Shown: piece by piece, positions 9,300 to 19,526 of the stretch
How positions within the stretch are numbered: the stretch's first letter is position 1
How the letters are laid out: each line of letters begins with the position of its first letter
Source of the DNA: Xenorhabdus sp. BG5
GTDB lineage: Bacteria; Pseudomonadota; Gammaproteobacteria; Enterobacterales; Enterobacteriaceae
Assembly: GCF_015163665.1 (NCBI RefSeq)
Contig: NZ_JADEUG010000005.1
Coordinates: 62,001-126,000, forward strand
DNA: 64,000 bases
Direction of reading: 5' to 3'
Position numbers and translations under genes: made by a program
Notes under the pieces: model-generated
Seen by the model: the letters and a program-made list of their open reading frames with translations, nothing else
Told to the model about the DNA's origin: nothing
Databases searched by the model: none

Positions 9300-9328
9300 C
9301 CCATGCTATCCACTGCCTGGTTACACGC

Positions 9329-9691
9329 TCAAAGCTGGCGGAAACGGCTGCGCACACTGTAAGTATCAGAAGTCACATAGCGTTCCATTTGGCGTAAGCG
9401 TGCTTCACTTGCTTTCAATTGGTCATCTATTTTGTCCAACATTTTCTGTGCTGATGGCCCTCTATACTTTTCCTCTGCTGAATAGCCCGCAGGTGCGGGA
9501 TCCATGACAAAGGTCAAGATAATATAGGCCAATACCGTTATGCCAAATAGACCAAAGAACAGCGATAATACCGCGATAGTACGAATAAGCGGAGCGGGTA
9601 CGTCAAAATAGTCTGCCAGACCGGCACAAACTCCTTTAACTACCCCCTGCTCTGGCAGACGGTAAAGTTTTCGACGGTATTGATTTGACAT
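9329..9691 (-). CDS. pspC: Phage shock protein C (envelope stress response membrane protein)
   Basis: PspC is an inner-membrane sensor that works with PspB to relieve PspA inhibition of PspF. The product has the PspC domain (KLYRLPEQGVVKGVCAGLADYF, residues about 6-28), one membrane helix (about 38-62), and a cytoplasmic or periplasmic tail ending RYVTSDTYSVRSRFRQL as in E. coli. I start it at ATG 9691 (120 residues): it overlaps the pspB stop as TAATG and has GGAGG upstream. A longer frame from TTG 9706 would place its start inside that ribosome binding site. Confidence 0.95.
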   Translation of the reverse strand: MSNQYRRKLYRLPEQGVVKGVCAGLADYFDVPAPLIRTIAVLSLFFGLFGITVLAYIILTFVMDPAPAGYSAEEKYRGPSAQKMLDKIDDQLKASEARLRQMERYVTSDTYSVRSRFRQL

Positions 9692-9918
9692 TATGACTGC
9701 CTCCAATTTGGATGCTCTGCGTCAAGGATATCTTCTAACGTTTTGATCCGTTCTTGCATACGTCTGGCGTTCTCCGTCAACTGTTCCAAACACTGAATTT
9801 CACTGTTCCCTAACTGATCCCGATTGCTGCTGCGGTTGCTGTAATGCAGCCACAACCAGATGGGTAAGACAAAAAGCACAAAAATGATCAGCGGGATCCC
9901 AAGAAATATATAGCCCAT
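9691..9918 (-). CDS. pspB: Phage shock protein B
   Basis: A 75-residue protein with one N-terminal membrane helix (YIFLGIPLIIFVLFVLPIWL) and a cytoplasmic coiled-coil tail (ENARRMQERIKTLEDILD). PspB pairs with PspC to sense membrane stress and bind PspA. The stop codon overlaps the pspC start by one base (TAATG), so the two are translationally coupled. It lies 32 bases after pspA in the same operon. Length equals the usual 74-75 residues. Confidence 0.96.
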   Translation of the reverse strand: MGYIFLGIPLIIFVLFVLPIWLWLHYSNRSSNRDQLGNSEIQCLEQLTENARRMQERIKTLEDILDAEHPNWRQS

Positions 9919-9950
9919 TATCTTTCCTTAGTTATGTATGACATATGTCA

Positions 9951-10622
9951 TCATTGAGAATCTTTGATATTCATTTTAGCTTTCAAGGCCGCTAGTTGTG
10001 CACTGATTTCATCATCTGCCTTCAATTCTGCAAATTGCTGATCGAGTGATTTCTGTTTACCCAACCCAAAAGCTTCTGCTTCCGCTTCCATATGGTCTAT
10101 CCGACGTTCAAACTGTTCGAAGCGCGCCATTGCCTCATCGATTTTACCACTATCCAACTGACGGCGTACCTGGCGCGAAGATGCCGCGGCCTGATGACGC
10201 AGTGCCAATGATTGTTGTCTCGCACGCGCTTCTGTCAATTTATTTTCCAGCTCAGTCACTTCACCTTTAATACGTTCCAGCGTCTCATCCAGAATAGATA
10301 ATTCGTGTGTTAGTGTTTCAACTAAGCTACTGACTTTCTGTTTTTCAATCAACGCTGCACGCGCTAAATCTTCTTTACCCTTGCTCAGTGCCAGTTCAGC
10401 TTTTTCTTGCCAGCCATCAATTTGGTTTTCACCTATGTTGATACGGCGCAAAAGCTGCTTTTTCTCTGCCAGGGTACGGGCGGAGGTCGAGCGGATTTCT
10501 ACCAGTGTGTCTTCCATTTCCTGAATCATCAAGCGGATCATTTTCTGTGGATCTTCTGCTTTATCCAGCAGAGAAGAGATATTGGCATTCACGATATCAG
10601 CAAAACGAGAAAAAATACCCAT
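9951..10622 (-). CDS. pspA: Phage shock protein A (ESCRT-III-like membrane-stabilising protein)
   Basis: PspA binds PspF to keep it inactive and, when released by stress, coats the inner membrane to limit proton leak. The 223-residue product is almost wholly coiled-coil, with the amphipathic N-terminal helix [19 protein letters not shown] and the family motif [17 protein letters not shown]. Length matches E. coli (222). It is the first gene of pspABC, which is driven by the sigma-54 promoter at 10713-10730 and controlled by the divergent pspF. Confidence 0.97.
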   Translation of the reverse strand: MGIFSRFADIVNANISSLLDKAEDPQKMIRLMIQEMEDTLVEIRSTSARTLAEKKQLLRRINIGENQIDGWQEKAELALSKGKEDLARAALIEKQKVSSLVETLTHELSILDETLERIKGEVTELENKLTEARARQQSLALRHQAAASSRQVRRQLDSGKIDEAMARFEQFERRIDHMEAEAEAFGLGKQKSLDQQFAELKADDEISAQLAALKAKMNIKDSQ

Positions 10623-10712
10623 AGTTATAAACCTCTTTCATTAGAATGTAATATGTTATGCCTGTGTATTGTTAAATACGGATATAAGATACACGGTAAG
10701 GCATTTAACTAA

Positions 10713-10730
10713 TTACAAGATACATGCCAA
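10713..10730 (-). promoter_or_regulatory. Sigma-54 promoter of the psp operon
   Basis: On the minus strand the site is TTGGCATGTATCTTGTAA. It has the -24 GG and -12 element in the same form as the E. coli pspA promoter (TTGGCACGCAAATTGTA), including TTGT rather than TTGC at -12. It lies about 90 bases before the pspA start, with AT-rich DNA up to pspF that could hold IHF and PspF sites. Confidence 0.85.
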
Positions 10731-10838
10731 CTTTTTTATTTTTATTATCTAATTGAAATTATTGAAATAATTTTTGTTTGCTTTTTTATCGCAATTAGCT
10801 AGCTTAGTCAAATTAACCCATTTCTGGCGAAAAATACC

Positions 10839-11846
10839 ATGTCCCAGTTCATTGATAATCTATTAGGTGAAGCAAACTGTTTTATTGAAGTTTTGGAACA
10901 AGTCTCCGCATTAGCGAAGTTGAACAAACCTGTTTTAGTTCTGGGGGAACGAGGAACAGGTAAGGAGTTAATTGCCCGCCGTTTACACTATCTTTCTCCA
11001 CGTTGGCAAGGTCCTTTCATTTCCCTGAACTGTGCCGCACTCAATGAAAATCTGCTTGACTCAGAACTATTTGGTCATGAGGCGGGGGCATTCACGGGTG
11101 CCCGTTCAAAACACCAAGGGCGCTTTGAGCGAGCCGACGGAGGAACCTTGTTTCTTGACGAACTCGCTACTGCTCCCATGCAAGTACAAGAGAAATTACT
11201 GCGTGTCATTGAATATGGTCACCTGGAGCGTGTTGGCGGTACTCAGTCATTACAAGTTGATGTGCGTTTGATCTGTGCCACCAACGAAGATTTACCTGCC
11301 ATGGCTGCTCGTGGGAAATTCAGGGCTGATTTGCTTGACAGACTCGCGTTCGACGTGGTTCATATCCCCCCACTACGCCAACGGCAACAGGATATTATGT
11401 TACTGGCACAAAATTTTGCGATTCAGATGTGCCGTGAGTTGGAATTGCCATTCTTCCCCGGATTTACTGACGAAGCTAAACAACAGTTACTTTCCTACCA
11501 CTGGCCTGGAAATGTTCGAGAATTAAAGAATGTCATCGAACGCTCTATTTACCGGCATGGTAATAGTAAAAATGAATTAAACACGATCATCATCAATCCC
11601 TTTTCACCATCACAGCGATCTGCCTCCTCATCCGCTGAGAGTGAGATTAGCAATGACTCCCTTCTCAAATTACCACTCGATTTAAGGCAGTGGCAAAATG
11701 ACAGCGAAAAGGGTTTAATCATACAGGCTCTGACAGAAAGTCAATTCAATCAGAAAAAGGCCGCTGACAAACTTCATTTGACTTACCACCAGTTCCGCGG
11801 GTTAATCAAGAAACACCGTATTGATGTTAATGGCAAGATAGAGTAG
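10839..11846 (+). CDS. pspF: PspF, sigma-54-dependent activator of the psp operon
   Basis: Constitutively active AAA+ enhancer-binding protein without a receiver domain; PspA binding restrains it. Walker A is GERGTGKE (36-43). The sigma-54 contact loop GAFTGA is intact (83-88), and Walker B is TLFLDELA. A C-terminal Fis-type helix-turn-helix ends the protein (QKKAADKLHLTYHQFRGLIKK). The 335-residue length fits the family (E. coli 325). It is divergent from pspA across a 216-base regulatory region and has its own terminator at 11860-11881. Confidence 0.97.
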   Translation: MSQFIDNLLGEANCFIEVLEQVSALAKLNKPVLVLGERGTGKELIARRLHYLSPRWQGPFISLNCAALNENLLDSELFGHEAGAFTGARSKHQGRFERADGGTLFLDELATAPMQVQEKLLRVIEYGHLERVGGTQSLQVDVRLICATNEDLPAMAARGKFRADLLDRLAFDVVHIPPLRQRQQDIMLLAQNFAIQMCRELELPFFPGFTDEAKQQLLSYHWPGNVRELKNVIERSIYRHGNSKNELNTIIINPFSPSQRSASSSAESEISNDSLLKLPLDLRQWQNDSEKGLIIQALTESQFNQKKAADKLHLTYHQFRGLIKKHRIDVNGKIE

Positions 11847-11859
11847 ACAGATAAAAAAG

Positions 11860-11890
11860 TAGCCGGCACCCGAGCCGGCTAATAAAAATA
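11860..11890 (+). terminator. Hairpin after pspF
   Basis: 8-bp stem TAGCCGGC/GCCGGCTA with a 6-base loop (11860-11881), starting 14 bases after the pspF stop. The following AATAAAAAT has no strong T-run; on the minus strand it is followed by TTTTTT. Confidence 0.6.
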
Positions 11891-12111
11891 CTGGAAGCAA
11901 TGTGAGCAATGTCGTGCCTTTTCTGAGAGATATACTTGCTATTGCAAGGTGTCTCCCTGAAAGCACATGCGAATGATAATACTTATCAATTACATTTGTA
12001 AAGCATTTTATTGAGAATTTTTCTCATTATCGTGATCTGCCCGTTGTTTTTGAGCAGAAAGCGTTAATTAAGTTACAATGGCCAAACTCTTTTTTATGAC
12101 TGACATTTTAT

Positions 12112-13851
12112 ATGCGTTATTTGATTTACTGGATTATGTTATTGATTTCCGCCCCTACTCTGGCGGCCAAGAATGCGACTCCAGAAACTGCTGCGGAACC
12201 CATTCCAGAACCGACTCATATGATTCCAGAGTCGAGGCCAAACAGTACCTCAGAGAGTCTGTCTCATATTTCAGCATCCTTACGGCAGAACGGTTTTATT
12301 TATTGCGTTAATGGCAATTTGAATACGTTTAATCCACAAATGGCTATCAGCGGCTTGACTGTAGATACGCTTGCAGCGCAGATTTATAATCGCCTGCTGG
12401 GCGTTGATCCTCTTACCTATCGTCTGATTCCTGAACTGGCTACTGATTGGAAAGTGCGGGATAACGGGGCAACTTATCGCCTCTATTTGCGTCATAATGT
12501 TGCTTTCCAATCAACCGATTGGTTTACACCAACCCGCACAATGAATGCTGATGATGTCGTTTTCAGTTTCCGTCGTGTCTTCGATAAAACACATGATTAT
12601 CATGACGTTAATGGTGGCCATTATCCCTATTTTGACAGTTTGCAATTTGGTGATTCAGTTAAGGATATTCGGAAAATCAACCAATATACTGTCGAATTTC
12701 GCCTTAATGCACCCGATGCTTCTTTTCTCTGGCACCTGGCAACCTACTATGCTCCTATACTGTCCCAGGAATATGCTGAAAAATTACAGCAAATAAATCG
12801 ACAAGGGCAAATAGATTGGAAACCTGTCGGAACGGGTCCCTTCATTCTGGAAGATTATCAAATGGACCAATTTATCCGCCTTGTTCGCCATGATAAGTAT
12901 TGGAAAGGTAAACCGCACATGGAACAGGTTGTGATAGACACTGGCGCGGGCGGCACTGGCAGGATCTCAAAATTGCTCACGGGTGAATGCGATGTACTGG
13001 CTTATCCCGATGCTAATCAGTGGAACATTTTGCATGATGATCCCAATCTGCGTCAGACATTACGTTCAGGCATGAATATCGCTTATCTCGCTTTTAATAC
13101 CAGTAAACCACCATTGAACCAGTTAGCCGTTCGTCAAGCCATTGCTTACGCCATCAATAACCAACGCCTGATGAAATCCATTTACTATGGTACGGCAGAG
13201 ACGGCGGCTTCTATTTTACCTCGTGCATCATGGGCGTATGATAATCGTGCTGAAATCACCGAATACAATCCTGAAAAATCCCGCAAGATGTTAAATGAGC
13301 TGGGATTAAGTGGGCTGGAATTAACTTTATGGGTGCCAACGGCTTCACAATCCTATAACCCAAGCCCTCTAAAAATGGCGGAGCTGATTCAGGCCGATTT
13401 GGCACAAGTGGGTATTAAGATGTCTATCCGTCCCGTCGAAGGCCGTTTTCAGGAAAACCAACTCATGGATAAAACCCATGATATGACGCTGGCAGGTTGG
13501 TCTACTGATAGCAACGATCCCGATAGTTTTTTCCGCCCATTATTGAGCTGTGCCGCCATTGCGTCGCAAACGAATCTGAGCCGTTGGTGTAACTCAGCTT
13601 TTGATGAAGCCCTGCATGAGGCTTTATTAAATCAACAACTTGCTTCACGCATCAAAAATTATCATGTTGCACAAGAAATTCTCGCGCAGCAATTACCTGT
13701 GTTACCTCTGGCTTATTCGATGCGTTTACAAATCTCTCGTTATAACATTCAAGGATTGGTGCTCAGCCCGTTTGGTAATAGTTCCTTTGACAACGTTTAC
13801 CGCGAACAGGAAGCCACCGTTCCTGATGAAAATAAAAAGGGAAGCCAATGA
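12112..13851 (+). CDS. sapA: Peptide ABC transporter substrate-binding protein SapA
   Basis: Periplasmic binding protein (SBP family 5) of the Sap system, tied to resistance to cationic antimicrobial peptides and to peptide or putrescine transport. It has a signal peptide (about 1-19, cut near APTLAAK), then a Pro/Glu/Ser-rich linker about 30 residues longer than in E. coli (residues about 20-60). The binding fold follows, with hallmarks [18 protein letters not shown] and [19 protein letters not shown]. Length 579 against 547. First gene of sapABCDF; it overlaps sapB by 4 bases. Confidence 0.95.
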   Translation: MRYLIYWIMLLISAPTLAAKNATPETAAEPIPEPTHMIPESRPNSTSESLSHISASLRQNGFIYCVNGNLNTFNPQMAISGLTVDTLAAQIYNRLLGVDPLTYRLIPELATDWKVRDNGATYRLYLRHNVAFQSTDWFTPTRTMNADDVVFSFRRVFDKTHDYHDVNGGHYPYFDSLQFGDSVKDIRKINQYTVEFRLNAPDASFLWHLATYYAPILSQEYAEKLQQINRQGQIDWKPVGTGPFILEDYQMDQFIRLVRHDKYWKGKPHMEQVVIDTGAGGTGRISKLLTGECDVLAYPDANQWNILHDDPNLRQTLRSGMNIAYLAFNTSKPPLNQLAVRQAIAYAINNQRLMKSIYYGTAETAASILPRASWAYDNRAEITEYNPEKSRKMLNELGLSGLELTLWVPTASQSYNPSPLKMAELIQADLAQVGIKMSIRPVEGRFQENQLMDKTHDMTLAGWSTDSNDPDSFFRPLLSCAAIASQTNLSRWCNSAFDEALHEALLNQQLASRIKNYHVAQEILAQQLPVLPLAYSMRLQISRYNIQGLVLSPFGNSSFDNVYREQEATVPDENKKGSQ

Positions 13852-14813
13852 TTATTTATATCCTGCGTCGTTTGTTGCTTCTGGTTGTGACGTTGTTTTT
13901 TCTTTCATTAATCAGTTTCAGCCTGATGTATTTCACACCTCATGGTGCTTTGAGCGGTGCATCACTGTCAGACGCTTACGTATACTATTTCCGTAGCTTA
14001 CTCCAATGGGATTTTGGTATTTCCAGAATTAATGGGGAACGGATTATCGAACAACTGTATACTGTTCTCCCGGCCACGATGGAGCTGTGTGTCCTCTCTT
14101 TTTCCATGGCATTGCTAATTGGCATCCCCCTTGGGATTATTGCGGGTGTCTGGCGCAATAAAAAAGTCGATATCATTATCAGTACATTTTCCCTATGCGG
14201 TTTTTCCATTCCTGTTTTCTGGCTGGCGTTGTTACTGACTCTGTTTTTTTCACTTTATTTAGGCTGGCTGCCTGTCTCAGGACGTTTTGATTTACTCTAT
14301 CGGATGGAGCCTGTCACTGGCTCTGCACTGATTGATGCCTGGCTATCAAAGTCACCCTATCGCAATGAAATGATCATGAGTGTTATTCTGCATATGATTC
14401 TGCCCGTTATAACACTGGCCGTTGCGCCTACGACCGAAGTTATCCGTTTGATGCGCAATAGTGCAGAAGAAGTTTCAGGTGAAAATTATATCAAGTCGGC
14501 AGCAACACGTGGTTTATCACGGTTTACTATCATTCGTCGCCATTTATTGCATAATGCCTTGCCGCCTATCATCCCTAAATTAGGGTTACAATTTTCAACC
14601 ATGCTCACATTAGCTATGGTGACAGAGCAAGTCTTTAACTGGCCAGGTTTAGGGCGCTGGCTCATCAGCGCTATCCGCCAGCAGGATTATTCCGCAATCT
14701 CGGCGGGTGTCATGGTGGTAGGCACACTGGTTATTTCCGTTAATATTCTGACAGATATTATTGGTGCAATGGCTAATCCCTTGAAGCATAAGGAATGGTA
14801 TGCCGTTAGATAA
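13848..14813 (+). CDS. sapB: Peptide ABC transporter permease SapB
   Basis: Inner-membrane permease of the DppB type. It has an N-terminal membrane helix (residues about 5-27) and several more helices. The cytoplasmic EAA loop that contacts the ATPases reads [24 protein letters not shown]. Length 321 residues, as in E. coli. The start ATG overlaps the sapA stop (ATGA), and the end overlaps sapC by 14 bases, so the five sap genes form a tightly coupled operon. Confidence 0.95.
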   Translation: MIIYILRRLLLLVVTLFFLSLISFSLMYFTPHGALSGASLSDAYVYYFRSLLQWDFGISRINGERIIEQLYTVLPATMELCVLSFSMALLIGIPLGIIAGVWRNKKVDIIISTFSLCGFSIPVFWLALLLTLFFSLYLGWLPVSGRFDLLYRMEPVTGSALIDAWLSKSPYRNEMIMSVILHMILPVITLAVAPTTEVIRLMRNSAEEVSGENYIKSAATRGLSRFTIIRRHLLHNALPPIIPKLGLQFSTMLTLAMVTEQVFNWPGLGRWLISAIRQQDYSAISAGVMVVGTLVISVNILTDIIGAMANPLKHKEWYAVR

Positions 14814-15687
14814 TTTTTACCGTGAAAAAAAAATGCCGTCGCCATTGAGAGTTATCTGGCGGTTTTTCTATGCTGATATATTAGCAATGACAGGTTTTTA
14901 TGGGGTGTTAATTTTAATTGCACTGTGCCTGTTGGGCGATATTTTCGCCCCATATCGGCTTGACCAACAATTCATGTCCCAACTTATGCCACCTTCATGG
15001 TCACATCACGGTAATGTCGCCTTCTTCCTTGGAACTGACGATCTCGGTCGTGATATTTTCAGCCGTCTATTGATTGGCACGTCTTCCACATTTGGGGGAG
15101 CATTGGTGGTTACTGCGGCAGCAGCCATTGTAGGGTTAATCATCGGTAGCATTGCAGGCATGACTCATGGTTTGAGATCGGCGGTGATGAACCATATTCT
15201 TGATACCTTGCTCTCTATTCCCTCATTGCTACTGGCTATCATTGTGGTTGCTTTTGTTGGTGCCAGCCTGCACCATGCCATGATTGCCGTTTTTCTGGCA
15301 TTGCTGCCAAGAATAGTACGTACCGTTTATACTGCTGTGCATGACGAACTGGATAAAGAATATATTATTGCAGCGCGTCTGGATGGCGCTTCAAACTACC
15401 ATATTTTACGTTATGCCGTTCTCCCCAATATTACTGCGGTGATAGTCAGTGAATTAACCCGAACCCTCTCCATCGCTATTCTTGATATTGCCGCACTGGG
15501 ATTTCTCAACCTTGGAGCACAACTACCCTCTCCCGAATGGGGAACCATGCTGGGAGATTCATTAGAATTGATCTATGCTGCCCCCTGGACTGTTATGTTA
15601 CCCGGAGCAGCAATTATGCTCAGCGTTTTGCTGGTTAACTTACTGGGTGATGGTCTTCACCACGCTATTAACGCAGGAGTCGAATGA
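14800..15687 (+). CDS. sapC: Peptide ABC transporter permease SapC
   Basis: Second inner-membrane permease of the Sap transporter (DppC type). The 295 residues carry a first helix at about 28-50, the family motif [17 protein letters not shown], and the EAA loop [17 protein letters not shown]. The start at 14800 ([11 protein letters not shown]) matches the conserved E. coli N-terminus MPYDSVYSEK. It overlaps sapB by 14 bases and sapD by 4 bases. Confidence 0.95.
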   Translation: MPLDNFYREKKMPSPLRVIWRFFYADILAMTGFYGVLILIALCLLGDIFAPYRLDQQFMSQLMPPSWSHHGNVAFFLGTDDLGRDIFSRLLIGTSSTFGGALVVTAAAAIVGLIIGSIAGMTHGLRSAVMNHILDTLLSIPSLLLAIIVVAFVGASLHHAMIAVFLALLPRIVRTVYTAVHDELDKEYIIAARLDGASNYHILRYAVLPNITAVIVSELTRTLSIAILDIAALGFLNLGAQLPSPEWGTMLGDSLELIYAAPWTVMLPGAAIMLSVLLVNLLGDGLHHAINAGVE

Positions 15688-16679
15688 TGCCATTACTTGA
15701 TATTCGAAACCTCACCATTGAATTCATGACAGCGGAAGGCCCCGTCAAAGCTGTTGACCGAATGAGTATTTCACTGACAGAAGGTGAAATACTGGGTTTG
15801 GCTGGCGAATCAGGCTCCGGCAAGAGTTTGATTGCCAAAGCGATTTGTGGCGTCACAAAAGATAACCTCAAAGTAACCGCAGATCGTTTCCGTTTTAACG
15901 ACATTGATTTATTGCGCCTGACACCACGACAACGCCGTAAGGTGATTGGGCACAATATTTCAATGATTTTTCAGGAGCCACAGTCATGTCTCGATCCATC
16001 AGAAAATATTGGTAAACAGATTATTCAATCTATTCCTAGATGGACTTATAAAGGCCGTTGGTGGCGGAGAGTTAATTGGCGAAAACGTCGTGCAATTGAG
16101 TTGTTGCACCGTGTTGGTATTAAAGATCACTCCGACATTATGCACAGTTACCCTTATGAATTAACAGAAGGTGAATGTCAAAAAGTGATGATTGCCATTG
16201 CACTTGCCAACCAGCCACGATTGCTGATTGCGGATGAACCGACCAATGCAATGGAACCAACGACACAGGCACAAATATTCCGTTTGCTGTCGAGCCTCAA
16301 TCAGAACAACAACATGACTATCCTGTTAATCAGTCATGACCTGCAAATGATGAGTAAACTGGTCAAACGCATCAATGTGTTGTATTGCGGTCAGACAGTG
16401 GAAAGCGCTACACCGGATGAGTTGCTGGTAAAACCTTACCATCCCTATACGCAAGCGCTGATCCGTTCAATTCCTGATTTCGGCAGTCCGTTACCACACA
16501 AAAGTCGGCTAAACACACTGTCTGGCGTTATTCCATCACTGGAACATTTGCCGGTAGGTTGCCGTTTGGGGCCACGTTGCCCTTATGCACAAAAAACCTG
16601 TATTGCAACCCCACGGCTACGGGTGATTAAGAGCCATGCATTCGCCTGCCATTTCCCTTTGAATATGGAGGAATCGTAA
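15684..16679 (+). CDS. sapD: Peptide ABC transporter ATP-binding protein SapD
   Basis: ATPase subunit of Sap; in E. coli SapD is also needed for Trk potassium uptake. Walker A is GESGSGKS, the signature region is the unusual [12 protein letters not shown] shared by SapD proteins in place of LSGGQ, and Walker B is LLIADEPTN. The C-terminal oligopeptide-transporter extension has a cysteine pattern [15 protein letters not shown] typical of Dpp/Opp ATPases. Length 331. It overlaps sapC by 4 bases and abuts sapF directly. Confidence 0.95.
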   Translation: MMPLLDIRNLTIEFMTAEGPVKAVDRMSISLTEGEILGLAGESGSGKSLIAKAICGVTKDNLKVTADRFRFNDIDLLRLTPRQRRKVIGHNISMIFQEPQSCLDPSENIGKQIIQSIPRWTYKGRWWRRVNWRKRRAIELLHRVGIKDHSDIMHSYPYELTEGECQKVMIAIALANQPRLLIADEPTNAMEPTTQAQIFRLLSSLNQNNNMTILLISHDLQMMSKLVKRINVLYCGQTVESATPDELLVKPYHPYTQALIRSIPDFGSPLPHKSRLNTLSGVIPSLEHLPVGCRLGPRCPYAQKTCIATPRLRVIKSHAFACHFPLNMEES

Positions 16680-17489
16680 GTGGTTGAGTCATTGCTGGAA
16701 GTTAAAAACCTGACTAAAACATTTCGCTATCGAACCGGATTATTTCGCCGTCATCAACTCAACGCCGTAAAACCGGTGAGTTTTACCCTGCAACCGAAAA
16801 AAACCCTCGCTATCCTTGGCGCAAATGGCTCAGGTAAATCTACACTCGCGAGAATGTTATCAGGGGTTATTGAACCAAGTTCAGGTGAAATTCTGATTAA
16901 CGGTCATAAGCTGTCTTACGGGGATTATAGCTACCGCAGCCAGCGCATTCGTATGATTTTTCAAGATCCCAGCACCTCACTGAATCCTCGTCAACGCATT
17001 GGTCAGATTCTGGATATGCCATTAATTTTGAATACGAAGTTATCTCCCTCCGAACGGGAAAAACGTATCAACCAAACATTACGCCAGGTTGGTTTATTGC
17101 CAGATCATGCCAATTATTACCCACATATGCTCGCATCAGGGCAGAAACAGCGGGTGGCTTTGGCACGGGCTTTAATATTGCAGCCACAAATCATTGTTGC
17201 AGACGAAGCCCTGGCGTCCCTTGATGTATCGATGCGTTCCCAAATCATCAACTTGATGCTGGAATTACAGGAAAAACACGGTATTTCATATATCTATGTC
17301 ACCCAACATCTCGGTATGATGAAACATATCAGTGATCAAGTTCTGGTCATGCATCAAGGGGAAGTTGTCGAACGTGGCAATACAGCGGAAGTACTGGCTT
17401 CTCCGCTGCATGATATTACACGCAAATTGATAGCCAGCCATTTTGGTGAAGCCCTGTCTGCTGAAGCATGGCGACAGGATATCACCTGA
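16680..17489 (+). CDS. sapF: Peptide ABC transporter ATP-binding protein SapF
   Basis: Second ATPase subunit of the Sap transporter, 269 residues. Walker A is GANGSGKS, Walker B is IIVADEALASLD, and the signature position reads LASGQKQRVALARAL. The start is GTG at 16680, immediately after the sapD stop, with GGAGGAA 9-13 bases upstream inside sapD; the encoded MVESLLEVKNL lines up with the E. coli N-terminus MIETLLEVRNL. Last gene of the operon; no clear terminator follows in the 207-base gap before fabI. Confidence 0.94.
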   Translation: MVESLLEVKNLTKTFRYRTGLFRRHQLNAVKPVSFTLQPKKTLAILGANGSGKSTLARMLSGVIEPSSGEILINGHKLSYGDYSYRSQRIRMIFQDPSTSLNPRQRIGQILDMPLILNTKLSPSEREKRINQTLRQVGLLPDHANYYPHMLASGQKQRVALARALILQPQIIVADEALASLDVSMRSQIINLMLELQEKHGISYIYVTQHLGMMKHISDQVLVMHQGEVVERGNTAEVLASPLHDITRKLIASHFGEALSAEAWRQDIT

Positions 17490-17696
17490 TGTTTTTATGG
17501 GATGTATTTTAATCACTGATCGGAACAGAATGGGAAACTCACCACATTTTCCTCCGGCATGGTAGAATCATCCCCGTTTATTCACCATAAATACCGCAGT
17601 TATGGTTAGAGATTTATTATTTCTGTTTATCCATGACTTTTGGTGTTTGATCACAAAGAACAATTTTGATCATTAAAGAACAATAAGGATACTGCT

Positions 17697-18485
17697 ATGG
17701 GTTTCATGACCGGCAAGCGCATTCTCATTACTGGCGTCGCCAGCAAACTGTCTATTGCTTATGGAATTGCCAAGGCAATGCACGATCAAGGAGCTGAGCT
17801 GGCTTTCACTTACCAAAATGACAAGTTGAAACCTCGTGTCGAAGAATTCGCCGCATCACTGAATTCAGATATCGTTCTACCATGTGACGTGGCTGAAGAT
17901 GAAAGTATCGACGCATTGTTCGTTGAATTAGGCAAAGTATGGCCTAAATTCGATGGTTTTGTGCACTCTATCGGTTATGCGCCGGCTGACCAGCTTGATG
18001 GTGACTATGTTAACGCTGTTAACCGTGAAGGTTTCAAAATTGCCCACGACATCAGTGCATACAGTTTTGTCGCAATGGCAAAAGTCTGCCGTAATATGCT
18101 GAATCCAGGTTCTGCCCTGCTCACCTTGAGTTATTTGGGTGCTGAGCGTGCAATTCCTAACTATAACGTAATGGGTCTGGCGAAAGCTTCTCTGGAAGCA
18201 AACGTGCGTTATATGGCAAATGCAATGGGTACTGAAGGTGTTCGTGTTAATGGTATCTCTGCTGGCCCAATCCGTACTCTGGCGGCTTCTGGTATCAAAG
18301 ATTTCCGTAAGATGCTGGCGCACTGTGAAGCGGTTACACCTATTCGCCGCACTGTGACAACAGAGGATGTCGGTAATGCGGCTGCCTTCTTGTGTTCAGA
18401 TCTGGCTGGTGGTATTAGCGGTGAGATCTTGCATGTTGATGGTGGCTTCAGCATTGCGGCCATGAATGAGTTAGAGTTAAAGTAA
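17697..18485 (+). CDS. fabI: Enoyl-[acyl-carrier-protein] reductase FabI (NADH)
   Basis: Carries out the last reduction of each fatty-acid elongation cycle, in the cytoplasm. The 262-residue short-chain dehydrogenase has the N-terminal cofactor motif [13 protein letters not shown] and catalytic Tyr156 and Lys163 in NYNVMGLAK, at the same numbers as in E. coli. Gly93, where diazaborine and triclosan resistance mutations occur in E. coli, is unchanged (SIGYAPA). Single-gene unit after the sap operon, ending at a bidirectional terminator shared with convergent pdxY. Confidence 0.97.
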   Translation: MGFMTGKRILITGVASKLSIAYGIAKAMHDQGAELAFTYQNDKLKPRVEEFAASLNSDIVLPCDVAEDESIDALFVELGKVWPKFDGFVHSIGYAPADQLDGDYVNAVNREGFKIAHDISAYSFVAMAKVCRNMLNPGSALLTLSYLGAERAIPNYNVMGLAKASLEANVRYMANAMGTEGVRVNGISAGPIRTLAASGIKDFRKMLAHCEAVTPIRRTVTTEDVGNAAAFLCSDLAGGISGEILHVDGGFSIAAMNELELK

Positions 18486-18494
18486 TAGTATGTT

Positions 18495-18537
18495 AAAAAC
18501 AGTTCCATCCATAAAATTATGGGTGGGACTGTTTTTT
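18495..18537. terminator. Bidirectional terminator between fabI and pdxY
   Basis: Long stem from AAAAACAGT (18495-18503) to ACTGTTTTTT (18528-18537), with CCATCCAT/ATGGGTGG pairing inside. A-run on one side and T-run on the other, so it works in both directions. Confidence 0.85.
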
Positions 18538-18542
18538 AATTA

Positions 18543-19421
18543 TTAGTCTATTCTGACAGCATGAAATTGATGTTCTGGAGTGACTATCTTATCTTGCGCA
18601 GCAACAATCTGTAATTCATATTCCTCACTCTTCTGCGTTTCCAGCATCACTTCGTAGACCGCAGCGGCAACATGTTCTAAGGCCGCTTGTAATGCTTCAT
18701 TTGTCAAAGAAGGGCTTTTTAATAGATCAGCGAGAAACAAACCACTCGTTAAGTCACCAACACCAACGGGTTGACGTGCTCCTGTATCAATTAATGGGCG
18801 ACTAACGTGCCAACTATGTTCTTTAGTTACCAAAAGCATTTCAAAACAATCGGCCTGATAACCTGCACGACTCAAATGCTTAACCAATACAATCCTGGGA
18901 CCTTTTTCACATAACTCACGCGCAGCAGATATCGCTTGTTCTACGCTGCTAATTTTCCGCATCGTCAATGTTTCAAGCTCCAACAAATTAGGTGCAATAA
19001 CATCACTGGCTGGCAGAGCTTTATCACATAAAAATTCTGCAACGCCTGGAGCAACTATGCATCCTTTTTCTGGATGTCCCATGACAGGGTCACAGAAATA
19101 CCATGCATCAGGGTTGGCTTCTTTAACCTGCTTCACGATATCAAGGATATAATTTCCCTGCTCCGCAGAACCAATATAACCACTCAGGACTGCATTACAG
19201 GATGCGAGTTTATTAATTTCACCAATTCCCTGTACGATTTCAGTCAAATGTTCCGGCGGCATGACACAACCACGCCATTGAGGATATTGGGTATGGTTTG
19301 AAAATTGAACCGTATTTAATGCCCATACGTTCATTCCCATACGACGCATCGGAAAAACAGCCGCACTGTTTCCGGCATGACCAAAGACAACATGAGACTG
19401 AATTGAAAGAACATTATTCAT
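18543..19421 (-). CDS. pdxY: Pyridoxal kinase PdxY
   Basis: Phosphorylates pyridoxal to pyridoxal 5'-phosphate in the vitamin B6 salvage pathway. The 292-residue ribokinase-like protein has the N-terminal substrate region [13 protein letters not shown], the metal/ATP site [12 protein letters not shown], and the C-terminal anion-hole motif [16 protein letters not shown] with the catalytic aspartate of GVGD. It lies downstream of tyrS on the same strand, and pdxH, another PLP salvage gene, lies just beyond; the pdxH-tyrS-pdxY order is the same as in E. coli. Confidence 0.96.
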   Translation of the reverse strand: MNNVLSIQSHVVFGHAGNSAAVFPMRRMGMNVWALNTVQFSNHTQYPQWRGCVMPPEHLTEIVQGIGEINKLASCNAVLSGYIGSAEQGNYILDIVKQVKEANPDAWYFCDPVMGHPEKGCIVAPGVAEFLCDKALPASDVIAPNLLELETLTMRKISSVEQAISAARELCEKGPRIVLVKHLSRAGYQADCFEMLLVTKEHSWHVSRPLIDTGARQPVGVGDLTSGLFLADLLKSPSLTNEALQAALEHVAAAVYEVMLETQKSEEYELQIVAAQDKIVTPEHQFHAVRID

Positions 19422-19483
19422 GATAAGGCCTGGTTTATTATTTTTAATTTATGAATAGATAATATTTATAAAGACACCAGATA

Positions 19484-19515
19484 TATTAAGGGCAACATTA
19501 TCGTTGCCCTTAATA
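19484..19515 (-). terminator. Hairpin after tyrS
   Basis: Perfect 13-bp stem TATTAAGGGCAAC/GTTGCCCTTAATA with a 6-base loop, 12 bases beyond the tyrS stop codon. No long T-run follows on the minus strand. Confidence 0.6.
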
Positions 19516-19526
19516 ATATCAGTTAA

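Noticed and set aside
9692..9706. Longer pspC start at the TTG at 9706
   Set aside because: That codon overlaps the GGAGG binding site for the ATG at 9691, and the added residues do not match PspC.
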